Of a stretch of DNA of 64,000 nt, positions 48,468 through 57,974 are shown one piece after another. Numbering within the stretch: position 1 is the stretch's first letter; every line of letters starts with the position of its first letter. The notes beneath the pieces were generated by a model. The model saw only the letters and a list, made by a program, of their open reading frames with translations, was not told where the DNA came from and did no database searches. A program made the position numbers and the translations under genes. The stretch comes from Rhodobacter sp. TJ_12 (GTDB lineage Bacteria > Pseudomonadota > Alphaproteobacteria > Rhodobacterales > Rhodobacteraceae), in NCBI RefSeq assembly GCF_020023995.1, contig NZ_NRRD01000012.1:1-64000 (forward strand), given 5' to 3'.

Positions 48468-51418
48468 GCCAACGTCTGCAAACGGGCGGCCGTCTGATTG
48501 ACCGCTCGAAAGAAGTGACCTTCACCTTTAACCACACCCGTTACAAGGGCTATGCGGGCGACACGCTGGCCTCGGCGCTTTTGGGGGCGGGCAAGTCGCT
48601 GTTGGGCCGCTCGTTCAAATATCACCGCGCGCGCGGGCTTGTCGCCTCGGGCGTGGAAGAGCCGAACGTGCTGGTGAACCTTGGCAAGGGCGACCGGCTG
48701 GAACCCGATCAGCGCGCCACCACGACCGAGCTGTTTGACGGGGCGGTGGCGTCGAGCCAGAACCACTGGCCGACGCTGGCCTTCGATGTGGGCGCGATCA
48801 ACGATTACGCCTATCGGATGCTGCCGGCGGGCTTTTATTACAAGACATTCATGCTCTCCACCTGGGCGTGGCATAAGGTGTTCGAACCGGTGGTGCGTCA
48901 AGCCGCCGGTCTGGGCGCGGCGCCGACCAAAGCCGATGCCGATCGTTACGAACAAGCCTATGCCTATTGCGATGTTTTGGTCGCGGGCGGTGGCGTGGCG
49001 GGGCTGATGGCCGCGCTGAAAGCGGCGGCAGAGGGCAAGCGCGTTCTGGTGGCCGAACAAACCGCGCATTGGGGCGGGCGTGCGCCCGTCGATGGCGGCG
49101 AGATCGAGGGGATGGCGCCCGAGGCTTGGGTGAAGAAAACCCTCGAAGCCCTTGGCAAGATGGACAATGTTCGTCTGATGACCCGCACCATGGTGGCGGG
49201 GCTGCATGACCATGGCTATGCCATCCTTTACGAACGTGTGGGCGATCACGTCCCCGACGAAGGCCGCCCCCGGCATCGTCTGTGGCGGGTCCGCGCGGGC
49301 CTGACGAAAGTGGCCTCGGGCGCGATCGAACGTCCGCTCGCCTTTGCGGGCAACGATGTGCCGGGCGTGATGCTGGCCTCGGCGGTGCGCGATTACATCG
49401 TCAACTGGGCCGTCAGCCCGGGCAAGGAAATCGTCGTTGTGACGAACAACGACGACGCCTATCGCACTGCGCTGTGCGCGCTGGATGCGGGGATGAAGGT
49501 CGTCGCCGTGCTGGATGCGCGCGAATGGGCGCATGGCCCGTTGGTCGAAGCTGTGAAGGCGCGCGGCGTGCGCGTTCTTGAAGGCCATGCCGTGTCGAAA
49601 GTGCGCGGCAAGTCGGGCGTCGTCGCGGTGGAAATCTGCCACCAAGACAGCACCGGCAGCGTGCTGGAGGTTCTGGGCTGCGATTGTGTGGCGATGTCGG
49701 GCGGCTGGTCGCCGGTCGTGCACCTGTATTCGCATTCTGGCGGCAAGGTGATGTGGGATGAGGCGGGCGCGATGTTCCGCCCCGACCCGGCCCGTCCGCC
49801 GGTGGGCGACAAGGGCCAGCCGATTGCCGAAGTGGTGGGCGCAGCCAATGGCGCGCTGACGCTAAGCGCGCTTTGCGCCGAGGCGGGCGTGGCCGGTGGC
49901 GCGGAAGAGGAAAACCCGATCACCCCGGTTTGGATCATGCCCGCCAAGGCTGGCAATGATCTGAAGTTCAAAGCCTTCCTTGATTACCAAAACGACGTGA
50001 AGGTTTCGGACGTGCAACTGGCGGCCCGCGAAGGCTATGCCTCGGTCGAACATACCAAGCGTTACACCACGCTGGGCATGGCCACCGACCAAGGTAAGCT
50101 AAGCAATATCAACGGTCTGGCGATCTTGTCGGATGCGTTGGGCCAAGCCATTCCGCAAACCGGCACCACCACCTTCCGCCCGCCCTATACGCCGATTTCC
50201 TTCGGCGCGGTGACGGGCGAGGCGCGCGGTGACATCTTCCAGCCGTTGCGCAAAACGCCGATGCATGGCTGGCACGAAGCCCATGGCGTGCATTGGGAAC
50301 CGGTCGGCCTGTGGCGTCGCCCCTATACCTATCCCCGCAAGGGCGAAGGGCACCGCGACAGCGTCAACCGCGAGATCGTCAACACCCGCACCAATGTGGG
50401 TCTGCTTGATGCCTCGACGCTGGGTAAGATCGTGGTCAAGGGCCCCGATGCCGGCAAGTTCCTCGACATGATGTATACCAACATGATGTCGACCCTGCCG
50501 GTGGGCAAATGCCGCTACGGTCTGATGTGCTCGGACAACGGCTTCCTGATCGACGATGGTGTTGTCGTGCGTTTGGCCGAAGACACTTGGCTGTGCCACA
50601 CCACCTCGGGCGGTGCCGATCACATTCACGGCCATATGGAAGATTGGCTGCAATGCGAATGGTGGGATTGGAAGGTCTATACCGCCAACCTGACCGAGCA
50701 ATATGCCCAAATCGCCGTGGTCGGCCCCAAGGCGCGCAAGCTGCTTGAAAAGCTGGGCGGCATGGATGTCTCGAAAGAGGGCATGCCCTTCATGACCTTC
50801 AAGGACGGCGAGCTGGCGGGCTTCCCGGTGCGTGTCTATCGCATCTCGTTCTCGGGCGAGTTGTCCTATGAAATCGCGGTCCCCGCGAATATGGGGCTGG
50901 CGCTTTGGGAAAAACTGCACGAAGCGGGCGCGGAATTCGGCGTGATGCCCTATGGCACCGAAGCTTTGCACGTGATGCGGGCCGAAAAGGGCTTCATCAT
51001 GATCGGCGACGAAACCGATGGCACGGTGATCCCGCAAGACCTCAACCTTGGCTGGGCGATTTCCAAGAAGAAGGAAGACTTCCTTGGCAAGCGCGCGCAA
51101 ATGCGCACCCATATGGCCGATCCGGATCGCTGGAAACTGGTGGGGCTGGAAACGCTTGATGGCACGGTGCTGCCCGATGGGGTCTATGCCGTCGATGAAG
51201 GCGTGAACGAGAACAACCAGCGCAACGTGCAAGGCCGCGTGACCTCGACCTATTACTCGCCCACCTTGAAAAAGGGCATTGCGATGGGTCTGGTGAAACA
51301 CGGGCCGGAGCGGATGGGCGAGGTGCTTGATTTCCCCGCCGACAATGGCGTGGTGCTGCAAGCGCGGATCGTCGATCCGGTATTCTACGACAAAGCAGGG
51401 GAGAAAGCCGATGTCTAA
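48464..51418 (+). CDS. soxA: Sarcosine oxidase, alpha subunit
   Basis: A 984-residue alpha subunit. The N-terminal ferredoxin-like region (YKGYAGDTLASALLGAG) is followed from about residue 168 by an NAD-binding segment (DVLVAGGGVAGLMAAL). The C-terminal third (from about residue 600) is a GcvT-like tetrahydrofolate domain that accepts the methylene group, giving 5,10-methylene-THF. Full length. The start overlaps soxD (ATGA) and the stop overlaps soxG by 8 bp. Confidence 0.96.
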   Translation: MSQRLQTGGRLIDRSKEVTFTFNHTRYKGYAGDTLASALLGAGKSLLGRSFKYHRARGLVASGVEEPNVLVNLGKGDRLEPDQRATTTELFDGAVASSQNHWPTLAFDVGAINDYAYRMLPAGFYYKTFMLSTWAWHKVFEPVVRQAAGLGAAPTKADADRYEQAYAYCDVLVAGGGVAGLMAALKAAAEGKRVLVAEQTAHWGGRAPVDGGEIEGMAPEAWVKKTLEALGKMDNVRLMTRTMVAGLHDHGYAILYERVGDHVPDEGRPRHRLWRVRAGLTKVASGAIERPLAFAGNDVPGVMLASAVRDYIVNWAVSPGKEIVVVTNNDDAYRTALCALDAGMKVVAVLDAREWAHGPLVEAVKARGVRVLEGHAVSKVRGKSGVVAVEICHQDSTGSVLEVLGCDCVAMSGGWSPVVHLYSHSGGKVMWDEAGAMFRPDPARPPVGDKGQPIAEVVGAANGALTLSALCAEAGVAGGAEEENPITPVWIMPAKAGNDLKFKAFLDYQNDVKVSDVQLAAREGYASVEHTKRYTTLGMATDQGKLSNINGLAILSDALGQAIPQTGTTTFRPPYTPISFGAVTGEARGDIFQPLRKTPMHGWHEAHGVHWEPVGLWRRPYTYPRKGEGHRDSVNREIVNTRTNVGLLDASTLGKIVVKGPDAGKFLDMMYTNMMSTLPVGKCRYGLMCSDNGFLIDDGVVVRLAEDTWLCHTTSGGADHIHGHMEDWLQCEWWDWKVYTANLTEQYAQIAVVGPKARKLLEKLGGMDVSKEGMPFMTFKDGELAGFPVRVYRISFSGELSYEIAVPANMGLALWEKLHEAGAEFGVMPYGTEALHVMRAEKGFIMIGDETDGTVIPQDLNLGWAISKKKEDFLGKRAQMRTHMADPDRWKLVGLETLDGTVLPDGVYAVDEGVNENNQRNVQGRVTSTYYSPTLKKGIAMGLVKHGPERMGEVLDFPADNGVVLQARIVDPVFYDKAGEKADV

Positions 51419-51962
51419 GGCCGTTTCTGCACTGAACGGGCAATCCCACACCGGCTTTGCCACTGTCACCGAGGCGGGGCTGAAGGGCATGGTTTCGCTG
51501 CGCGCCGATCTGAGCTCCAAGGCCTTGGCCAAGGCACTCAAGGCGCTTGGCCTGACGGTGCCCGCGCAACGCGCCATCGTGACCGAAGGCGCCCGCTCGG
51601 TGGCGTGGATGAGCCCGGACGAGCTGTTGGTTCTGTGCGGCTATGAAGAGGCCGCACAGGTCACCGCCGATCTGGAAAAAGCTCTGGCCAAGGACCATGC
51701 GCTGGTCACCAATGTGTCGGATGCCCGCGCGATGTTCACCGTTTCAGGCGCCAAAGGCGATGAAGTGCTGATGAAGCTTTGCCCCATCGACTTTGAAACC
51801 CTTGAAGCGGGCGAGATGCGCCGCTCGCGCGCGGCGCAAGTGGCGGCTGCCGTCTGGCGCTCGGGTCCGCAAGAACTGAGCGTGATCTGCTTCCGTTCGG
51901 TCGCCGGGTATATGATGGGCTTGCTGGAAGTCTCTTCGCGCAAAGGCGGCGAGATTTACTAA
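51411..51962 (+). CDS. soxG: Sarcosine oxidase, gamma subunit
   Basis: A 183-residue gamma subunit, GcvT-fold related, that packs against the alpha subunit folate domain. AWMSPDELLVLCGYEEAAQV and SVICFRSVAGYMMGLLEV are typical. The ATG at 51411 lies inside the last codons of soxA. Last gene of the sarcosine oxidase operon; no folD, purU or glyA follows. Confidence 0.93.
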   Translation: MSKAVSALNGQSHTGFATVTEAGLKGMVSLRADLSSKALAKALKALGLTVPAQRAIVTEGARSVAWMSPDELLVLCGYEEAAQVTADLEKALAKDHALVTNVSDARAMFTVSGAKGDEVLMKLCPIDFETLEAGEMRRSRAAQVAAAVWRSGPQELSVICFRSVAGYMMGLLEVSSRKGGEIY

Positions 51963-52000
51963 CCCGGGCAGGGGGCGCGGGCCCCCCGTCCGCTTGTTGG

Positions 52001-52060
52001 ACGCCCGGCCCCAGCAGGGGGCGGGCGTTGGACCGAGAAGGGCCCCCTTGGCGCCTTTTT
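52001..52060 (+). terminator. Hairpins after soxG
   Basis: ACGCCCGGCCCC (52001-52012) pairs with GGGGGCGGGCGT (52017-52028) around AGCA with one mismatch; a T5 run at 52056-52060 follows a weaker AAGG/CCTT pairing. This probably ends the sox transcript, though stem and U run are not adjacent. Confidence 0.45.
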
Positions 52061-52143
52061 AATTCTGGCCATCCCCCTTTTTCTTTGCCGCCGCCTCTGT
52101 GATAGAAAGGGCAAAGATCACGCCTGCGGGAAAGGGCCGCTTC

Positions 52144-52323
52144 ATGGATTATTCGAAATCGGGCGGTGTGAAGCCGGGCCAAAATGCGCCGCGTCACGCC
52201 GAGCATAATGCCAAAGGGTCTGCCAAGAACCCCTTTGGCAAGGGCGCGGACAAGGCCGATCTTTTGGCCCGCATGAAGGCCGCCGCGGCCGCGCGCAAGA
52301 CCACAGACGACACGATCGGTTGA
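52144..52323 (+). CDS. Small conserved-looking hypothetical protein
   Basis: A 59-residue basic, hydrophilic protein beginning MDYSKSGGVKPGQNAPRHAE, with a Lys/Ala-rich helical C-terminus (LARMKAAAAARK). AAAGGG lies upstream of the ATG at 52144. It has no membrane segment. I recall similar short ORFs in Rhodobacterales but no function. Confidence 0.65.
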   Translation: MDYSKSGGVKPGQNAPRHAEHNAKGSAKNPFGKGADKADLLARMKAAAAARKTTDDTIG

Positions 52324-52434
52324 TGTGCGCCTAAGGTCAAAGGACTGTGCACAATTTATCCGCCGCATACCCTTGACCTCGGCGCTTTTGGTGCTTCTTT
52401 TAGTCGCAACAGACACGAAAAAAGGATGAAACCA

Positions 52435-53034
52435 ATGGCTTTTGAACTTCCCGATCTTCCCTATGCCCATGATGCTCTGGCCGGTCTTGGCATGTCGGCG
52501 GAAACGCTCGAATACCACCACGACCTGCACCACAAGGCCTATGTCGACAATGGCAACAAGCTGATCGCGGGCACCGAATGGGAAGGCAAATCGGTCGAAG
52601 AGATCGTCAAAGGCACCTATGTCTCGGGCGCCGTGGCGCAATCGGGCATCTTCAACAACGCCTCGCAGCATTGGAACCACGCCCAGTTTTGGGAAATGAT
52701 GGGGCCGGGCGGCAAGGTGATGCCGAGCGAGCTGGAAAAGGCGCTGGTCGAAAGCTTCGGCTCGGTTGACAAATTCAAGGAAGAATTCGCCGCCGCCGGT
52801 GCCGCGCAATTCGGCTCGGGCTGGGCGTGGCTGGTGAAAGACACCGATGGCGCACTGAAAGTCACCAAAACCGAAAACGGCGTGAACCCGCTGTGCTTTG
52901 GCCAAACCGCTTTGCTTGGCTGCGATGTGTGGGAACACAGCTACTACATCGACTTCCGCAACAAGCGCCCGGCGTATCTGTCGAACTTCCTCGACAAGCT
53001 GGTGAACTGGGAAAACGTCGCCTCGCGTCTCTGA
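52435..53034 (+). CDS. sodB: Superoxide dismutase, iron type
   Basis: A 199-residue Fe/Mn superoxide dismutase. Metal ligands are in HHDLHHKAYV, NHAQFWEMM and CDVWEHSYYIDF. The stretch AAQFGSGWAWLV favours the iron (SodB) type. AAGGATG lies nine bases upstream of the ATG at 52435; an ATG at 52426 overlaps that ribosome site. TTGACC at 52373-52378 could be its -35 box. A strong terminator follows. Confidence 0.94.
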   Translation: MAFELPDLPYAHDALAGLGMSAETLEYHHDLHHKAYVDNGNKLIAGTEWEGKSVEEIVKGTYVSGAVAQSGIFNNASQHWNHAQFWEMMGPGGKVMPSELEKALVESFGSVDKFKEEFAAAGAAQFGSGWAWLVKDTDGALKVTKTENGVNPLCFGQTALLGCDVWEHSYYIDFRNKRPAYLSNFLDKLVNWENVASRL

Positions 53035-53061
53035 GGCCTTTGAATACCCTCCGGAAAGACG

Positions 53062-53092
53062 AAACCGGCCCCAAGCGGGGCCGGTTTTATTT
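53062..53092. terminator. Terminator between sodB and tnaA
   Basis: AAACCGGCCCC (53062-53072) and GGGGCCGGTTT (53077-53087) form a perfect 11-bp stem with an AAGC loop, followed by TATTTTGT. It lies between convergent genes and can serve both. Confidence 0.9.
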
Positions 53093-53128
53093 TGTGTAGC
53101 GATGTTAACCTTGGCCCGGTTACCGCGC

Positions 53129-54493
53129 TCAAAGCTTTGCGAACCGGCAGGTGAAGTGGCGCATCAGCTTCGGCTCTTTCACGATCTTATAGCCGCGCAG
53201 GCTGTCTTTCGCGGCTGCCACCTCTTCAAAGGCTTCGACGATGTAATCGGCATGGCTTTGCGTATAGGTGCGGCGCGGAAAGGCAAGGCGCACCAAATCC
53301 ATCGCGGCGGGCTTTTCCGACCCGTCGGGCTGGCGGCCAAACATCGCGGTGCCAATCTCGCACGACCGGATGCCCGCGATTTCATAAAGCGCCACGGCCA
53401 AAGCCTGACCGGGGTATTCCAGCGGCGGGATATGGCTCAGCCAGGCGCGCGCATCGATAAAGACCGCATGCCCGCCCGCCGGTTTCACCACCGGAATGCC
53501 CATCGCATCGAGCCGTTCCACGATGTATTCGTTCGTGCGGATGCGGTAGCGCAGATAATCTTCTTCGACGATCTCGCTCAGACCCTGCGCCAGTGCATCC
53601 AAATCGCGCCCGGCCAGACCGCCATAGGTCGGAAACCCTTCGGTGCGGATCAGATGCCCGCGCGCCTGCTCGGCCAAATCGTCGTCATTCAGCGCCAGCC
53701 AGCCGCCGATATTGCCAAACGCGTCTTTCTTGGCCGACATCGTCATGCCATCGGCCACGGCAAAGCAATCGCGCACGATCTCGGGGATGGTGCGCTCTTG
53801 CTGGCCTTCTTCGCGCTCTTTGATGAACCACGCGTTTTCGGCAAAACGGCAGCCATCAATCACGAAGGGCTTGCCAAAGCGATGCGCCAGCGCCGCCACG
53901 CCGCGAATGTTTTCAAGGCTGACCGGTTGGCCGCCCCCCGCATTATTGGTGATCGTCAGCATCACCACCGGCACGGCATCGCCATGCTCTTGCAGGTAAG
54001 CTTCGAGCTTTGCCAGATCCATATTGCCTTTGAACGGGTGCAGGCTTTGCGGGTCTTTGCCCTCGGCAATCACAAGGTCATCGCCCTGCGCGCCCGACGC
54101 CTCGATATTGCCGCGCGTGGTGTCGAAATGGGTGTTCGACGGGATGCATTTGCCCGCGCCCCCAAAGATCGAAAACAAGATCGCTTCCGCCGCACGGCCT
54201 TGGTGGGTGGGGATCACATGTTTGAACGGCATCAGATTCTTAACCGCCGCCTCAAAGCGGGTAAAACTGGGCGAGCCGGCATAGCTTTCATCGCCGCGCA
54301 TCACCGCCGCCCATTGATGCGAAGACATGGCCCCCGTGCCGGAATCGGTCAGCAGGTCAATCAGCACATCGTCAGAGGGCAGACCAAACAGGTTATAGCC
54401 AACCTCGGCAAGCTTGCGTTCGCGTTCGGGGCGCGAGGTCAGGCGGATCGGCTCAACCGATTTGATGCGGAAAGGTTCGATGATCGTTTTCAT
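53129..54493 (-). CDS. tnaA: Tryptophanase
   Basis: A 454-residue PLP-dependent beta-eliminating lyase that splits tryptophan to indole, pyruvate and ammonia. IDLLTDSGTGAMS, PTHQGRAAEA and the PLP lysine in MSAKKDAFGN are conserved. Tyrosine phenol-lyase is the close alternative, but its phenol-binding Arg is absent (CEIGTAMFGR here), and the C-terminal RHFT has the tryptophanase His. AGGAGCC precedes the ATG at 54493. There is no tnaC-like leader, rut site or tryptophan permease alongside. Confidence 0.88.
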   Translation of the reverse strand: MKTIIEPFRIKSVEPIRLTSRPERERKLAEVGYNLFGLPSDDVLIDLLTDSGTGAMSSHQWAAVMRGDESYAGSPSFTRFEAAVKNLMPFKHVIPTHQGRAAEAILFSIFGGAGKCIPSNTHFDTTRGNIEASGAQGDDLVIAEGKDPQSLHPFKGNMDLAKLEAYLQEHGDAVPVVMLTITNNAGGGQPVSLENIRGVAALAHRFGKPFVIDGCRFAENAWFIKEREEGQQERTIPEIVRDCFAVADGMTMSAKKDAFGNIGGWLALNDDDLAEQARGHLIRTEGFPTYGGLAGRDLDALAQGLSEIVEEDYLRYRIRTNEYIVERLDAMGIPVVKPAGGHAVFIDARAWLSHIPPLEYPGQALAVALYEIAGIRSCEIGTAMFGRQPDGSEKPAAMDLVRLAFPRRTYTQSHADYIVEAFEEVAAAKDSLRGYKIVKEPKLMRHFTCRFAKL

Positions 54494-54702
54494 CACGGGG
54501 CTCCTGAAATCGACCCCGTCAGATTCGTGGCAACCGTCGCACGATGGGGCCGAAGCGCCGCGGTTGCCCGGATATAGCCGGACCGCGCTCAGCGCCCAAA
54601 GGGGTTGCGGGGCGGAAAATGCCACCCGGCGCGGCTTTGGTCAAGTCGCGCTTGACGGCGCCGCGCGGGCAAGGTCTTAAGCGTTGGACGCAGGAGAAAA
54701 AG

Positions 54703-55587
54703 ATGCAAGAGACCACGAAAGGCTTTTGGGCGATTGTCGCGGCCTGCGTGGTCTGGGGGCTGTCGGGCATCTATTACAAGGCGCTTTCCGAAGTGCCCCC
54801 CGCCGAGGTTTTGGCGCATCGCACCTTGTGGTCGGCCCTCTTTTTAGGTGCGGTGGTCGCGGTGCAGGGCCGTGGCGCGGTGCTGTTGGCGGCGCTGCGC
54901 GGGCGCAACCTGCACTTTCTGGCGCTTTCCGCCACGGTCATTTCCATCAACTGGTTTGGCTTTATTTGGTCGGTGCAAAACGGCCATGCGGTCGAGGCGA
55001 GCCTTGGCTATTACATCTTCCCGCTGGTCGCGGTGGCCTTGGGCATGGCGGTCTTTGGCGAACGGATGGGGCGCGCGCAGGGCTTTGCCGTGGCGCTGGC
55101 CGCAGCGGCGGTGGGCTATTTGACATGGGCCTTGGGCGCGGCCCCTTGGATCGCGCTTTTGCTGGCCACGACCTTTGGTCTTTACGGGTTGGTCAAGAAG
55201 CGGCTCGATGTAGCCCCGGTCGTGTCGGTTTTGGCCGAGGTGGTGATCTTGGCGCCCTTGGCGATTGCCTGGCTTGCCGCCAAACATTACGGCTGGTTTG
55301 GGCAGATGCCCGGCTCGGGCGCCTTTGGCCGCGATCTGGCCCATTCCGCGATGCTGGCCTTTTCGGGGGTAATGACGGGTGGGCCTTTGATGCTGTTTTC
55401 CTATGCGGCGCGGCGTGTGCGGATGGCGACGCTGGGGCTGGTGCAATATCTCAACCCGACGCTGCAATTTGTCGTCGCGGTGGCGCTTTTTGCCGAGCCG
55501 TTCACCGCCGCCCATGCGGTTGCCTTCCCGCTGATCTGGGGGGCCTTGGCGCTTTATTCCGCCGCCAGCCTGCGCCGCAAAGGGTAA
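54703..55587 (+). CDS. rarD: RarD-type EamA transporter
   Basis: A 294-residue drug/metabolite-type permease with about ten membrane helices in two EamA halves. The N-terminal FWAIVAACVVWGLSGIYYK, HRTLWS and the C-terminal LGLVQYLNPTLQFVVAV are characteristic of RarD. Substrate is unknown. AGGAG lies before the ATG at 54703. It diverges from tnaA, with 209 bp between. Confidence 0.9.
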   Translation: MQETTKGFWAIVAACVVWGLSGIYYKALSEVPPAEVLAHRTLWSALFLGAVVAVQGRGAVLLAALRGRNLHFLALSATVISINWFGFIWSVQNGHAVEASLGYYIFPLVAVALGMAVFGERMGRAQGFAVALAAAAVGYLTWALGAAPWIALLLATTFGLYGLVKKRLDVAPVVSVLAEVVILAPLAIAWLAAKHYGWFGQMPGSGAFGRDLAHSAMLAFSGVMTGGPLMLFSYAARRVRMATLGLVQYLNPTLQFVVAVALFAEPFTAAHAVAFPLIWGALALYSAASLRRKG

Positions 55588-55628
55588 GAGCCGGGGCCGC
55601 AGCCCCACACACCCTTTGCAAGACGCGC

Positions 55629-56204
55629 TTAGCTAAAGGCCGTGTCGAGCGCGGTTTCCAGTTCCGCGACCGTATCGATCACCTGCACCATGTCCAAAAG
55701 GCTGGCGCTGGCAAAACCCTCGGTCACCACATGGGCATTCAGCGCGATCAGAGGGTCCCAATAGCCTGCGGTGTTCAACAAAAAGATCGGCTTTTCATGC
55801 AGCCCGATCTGGCGCCAGGTCAGCACCTCGTAAAATTCATCCAGACTGCCCGCGCCGCCCGGCATCACCACCACCGCATCGGAATTCATATGCATGACCT
55901 TTTTGCGTTCATGCATGTTTTCGGTGACGATAAAGGTGTTCAGATCGCGCTTGCCCACTTCGAGGCGAAACAGATGTTCGGGGATCACGCCAAAGGTTTC
56001 AGCCCCCGCTTCTTGCGCGGCGCGCGCGACCTCGCCCATCAGGCCCACATCGCCCGCGCCGTAAACCAGCCGCCAGTTGCGCGCCGCCAGCATCTGCCCG
56101 ATGGCGCGTGCATCCTCGGCATAGGCGGGCCGGGCACCATGGCGCGAGCCGCAGAAAACGCAGACCGAACGGGCAGGGGGGGCGGCGGGGCTCGAAGCGC
56201 TCAT
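55629..56204 (-). CDS. LOG-family nucleotide 5'-monophosphate hydrolase
   Basis: A 191-residue LOG-type phosphoribohydrolase. VCVFCGSRHGARP at the N-terminus and VMPGGAGSLDEFYEVLTW (the PGGxGTxxE site) are diagnostic; MHERKKVMH carries the conserved Arg. Members cleave cytokinin or purine ribotides to the base; in bacteria many act on AMP-like nucleotides. AAGGA precedes the ATG at 56204. Confidence 0.92.
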   Translation of the reverse strand: MSASSPAAPPARSVCVFCGSRHGARPAYAEDARAIGQMLAARNWRLVYGAGDVGLMGEVARAAQEAGAETFGVIPEHLFRLEVGKRDLNTFIVTENMHERKKVMHMNSDAVVVMPGGAGSLDEFYEVLTWRQIGLHEKPIFLLNTAGYWDPLIALNAHVVTEGFASASLLDMVQVIDTVAELETALDTAFS

Positions 56205-56321
56205 CGGTCGGTCCTTCTGGCGGAAATTGGGTTTGGCGGGAGTTGCTTTCGCCCTTGATACCGGGTCAGATGGGCGCACTCAAGCGGCGCGGACCGGCTG
56301 GGCAAGGCAAGGATAAACAAG

Positions 56322-57815
56322 ATGGCCGAAGGCGGAAATCGGGGCGCGGTGGTGCTGGGCGGCGGGGCCGCCTTGGCGCTGGCAGTGGCGGGCTATGCGT
56401 GGTGGGCGCTGTGGTCAGCGCCGCCCGCCCCCGTGCCGGACGCGGCGCCGAAGCCGGAAGCCCCCGCTGAAGGCATGACGGCACCAGTGCCACAGGGTGA
56501 GCCGGCCCCGGTTGCGGTGCCAAAGCCAGCGTCACAGGGGGATCGCCCCGAGGCGGCGCGCCCCGCCGTGACGCCCGAACCCGCCCCGCGCGCGGTTGGC
56601 CGAGAAAATTCGGCATCCGAAGGCACCGCCCCGGCGATGACGGGCCCCGACCCCAAGGCACCAGTTGCCGCTGCGCCGGAAACGACCGCCCCAGAGACCA
56701 CGGCAAAAGAAGCCAAGGCGGCCGAACCCACGGTGTCTGAAACGCCCGCCCCCGAAACAACCGCGCCTGAAACCAAGGCACCGGACAGAAGCGCGCCTGC
56801 AACGACCGCGCCCGTCGTGCGCTATGATGCCTTGCGCGTCACCCCCGAGGGGGCGCTGACCTTGGCGGGGCAGGTTGCGCCCGGGGCCACGGTGGACCTG
56901 CTGCTGGACGGCGCGGTGATCGCGCAGGTCACGGCCAATGCGCAGGGGGCTTTTGCCGCGCTGGCCGATATTGCGCCCTCTGCCGCGCCGCGCGGGCTGC
57001 AATTGCGCGTCACCGGGGCCGATGGCACGGCCCGTTTGGCCAAGGAAAGCTTGACCGTGGCGCCCAGCCCGTTGGCGCTGGCGCAAGCCGCCACCGCGCA
57101 AGGGGCGGCCCCGGAAACCGTGGCCGATGCGGTCGAGGCGGCGCAGGTGCTGGCCGAAAAGCCCTTGGTGATGGAGGCGGGCACCGGCGCGGCACGGGTT
57201 TTGGCCGGGCAGGCGGGCAGGCTGGTAATCGATACGCTTGCCTTTGCGCCCGATGGCACAATCACGCTGTCGGGGCGCGGCGCGCCCAAAGGGGCGCTTT
57301 TGCGTGCCTATCTCGATACGGCCGAGGCCGGGCTGATACAGGCGGGCGATCATGGCGATTGGTCGATGCGGCTGCCCGCCGTGGGGCCGGGCCACCATCT
57401 GTTGCGGGTCGATGCGCTGGATGCGGCGGGCAAGGTGCTGGCGCGCGCCGAACAGGGGTTTGAAGGCGTGGCCGCGCCGGATTTGCAGGCCGCCGCGCGT
57501 GCCGCCGCCGAAGCGGAACGTGCCAAGCAGGACACCGCCGCGCCGCAGGGGCCGAACCAACCCGCCCCCGCGGCGGAAACGGTCGCGCCCGATGTTGCAG
57601 CGCAGGCGGCGCCGGGGGGGGCGGCCCCCCCGAACGCGGGGACCGTGCCGCGCACCCGTGCGGTCACGATTGCACCGGGCAACACGCTTTGGGCAATTGC
57701 CCGCGAGACTTACGGTGACCCCTTCCTTTATGTGCGCATCTTTGAGGCGAACCGCGATCAGATCCGCGACCCGGACCGCATTTACCCCGGTCAGGTCTTT
57801 GCCCTGCCGCGCTAA
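56322..57815 (+). CDS. Envelope protein with C-terminal LysM domain
   Basis: A 497-residue protein with one N-terminal membrane anchor (about residues 9-30), a long Pro/Ala/Glu/Thr-rich linker (about 35-165, with repeated PETTA words), two or more beta-rich segments, and a C-terminal LysM domain (about 448-496: APGNTLWAIARETYGDP, RIYPGQVFALPR). LysM binds peptidoglycan. It should be inner-membrane anchored and reach the wall. An Atm1-like exporter follows 158 bp later. Confidence 0.87.
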   Translation: MAEGGNRGAVVLGGGAALALAVAGYAWWALWSAPPAPVPDAAPKPEAPAEGMTAPVPQGEPAPVAVPKPASQGDRPEAARPAVTPEPAPRAVGRENSASEGTAPAMTGPDPKAPVAAAPETTAPETTAKEAKAAEPTVSETPAPETTAPETKAPDRSAPATTAPVVRYDALRVTPEGALTLAGQVAPGATVDLLLDGAVIAQVTANAQGAFAALADIAPSAAPRGLQLRVTGADGTARLAKESLTVAPSPLALAQAATAQGAAPETVADAVEAAQVLAEKPLVMEAGTGAARVLAGQAGRLVIDTLAFAPDGTITLSGRGAPKGALLRAYLDTAEAGLIQAGDHGDWSMRLPAVGPGHHLLRVDALDAAGKVLARAEQGFEGVAAPDLQAAARAAAEAERAKQDTAAPQGPNQPAPAAETVAPDVAAQAAPGGAAPPNAGTVPRTRAVTIAPGNTLWAIARETYGDPFLYVRIFEANRDQIRDPDRIYPGQVFALPR

Positions 57816-57974
57816 CCGCGCCTTGCGGCACGCGCGACGCGGCACCCGGCAAACAGCGTGCCGGGGCTGCGCGCGCCTACTTGGCACTGGACAATCCCGC
57901 CACGGCTTTTAGGTTGCCCGGCAAAGGGGCCGCATGCCCCGACTCCCTTAAAGCTGTTTCGGAAGGAGGGGCAG

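Noticed and set aside
48464-51418. Separate NAD(P)-oxidoreductase and aminomethyltransferase genes
   Set aside because: One uninterrupted 984-codon frame with the domain order of the sarcosine oxidase alpha subunit.
53129-54493. Tyrosine phenol-lyase
   Set aside because: The phenol-specific Arg is replaced (CEIG) and the C-terminal RHFT has the tryptophanase His.
55593-55606. GGGGC-CGCA-GCCCC hairpin after rarD as a terminator
   Set aside because: The stem is short and no T run follows on either strand.
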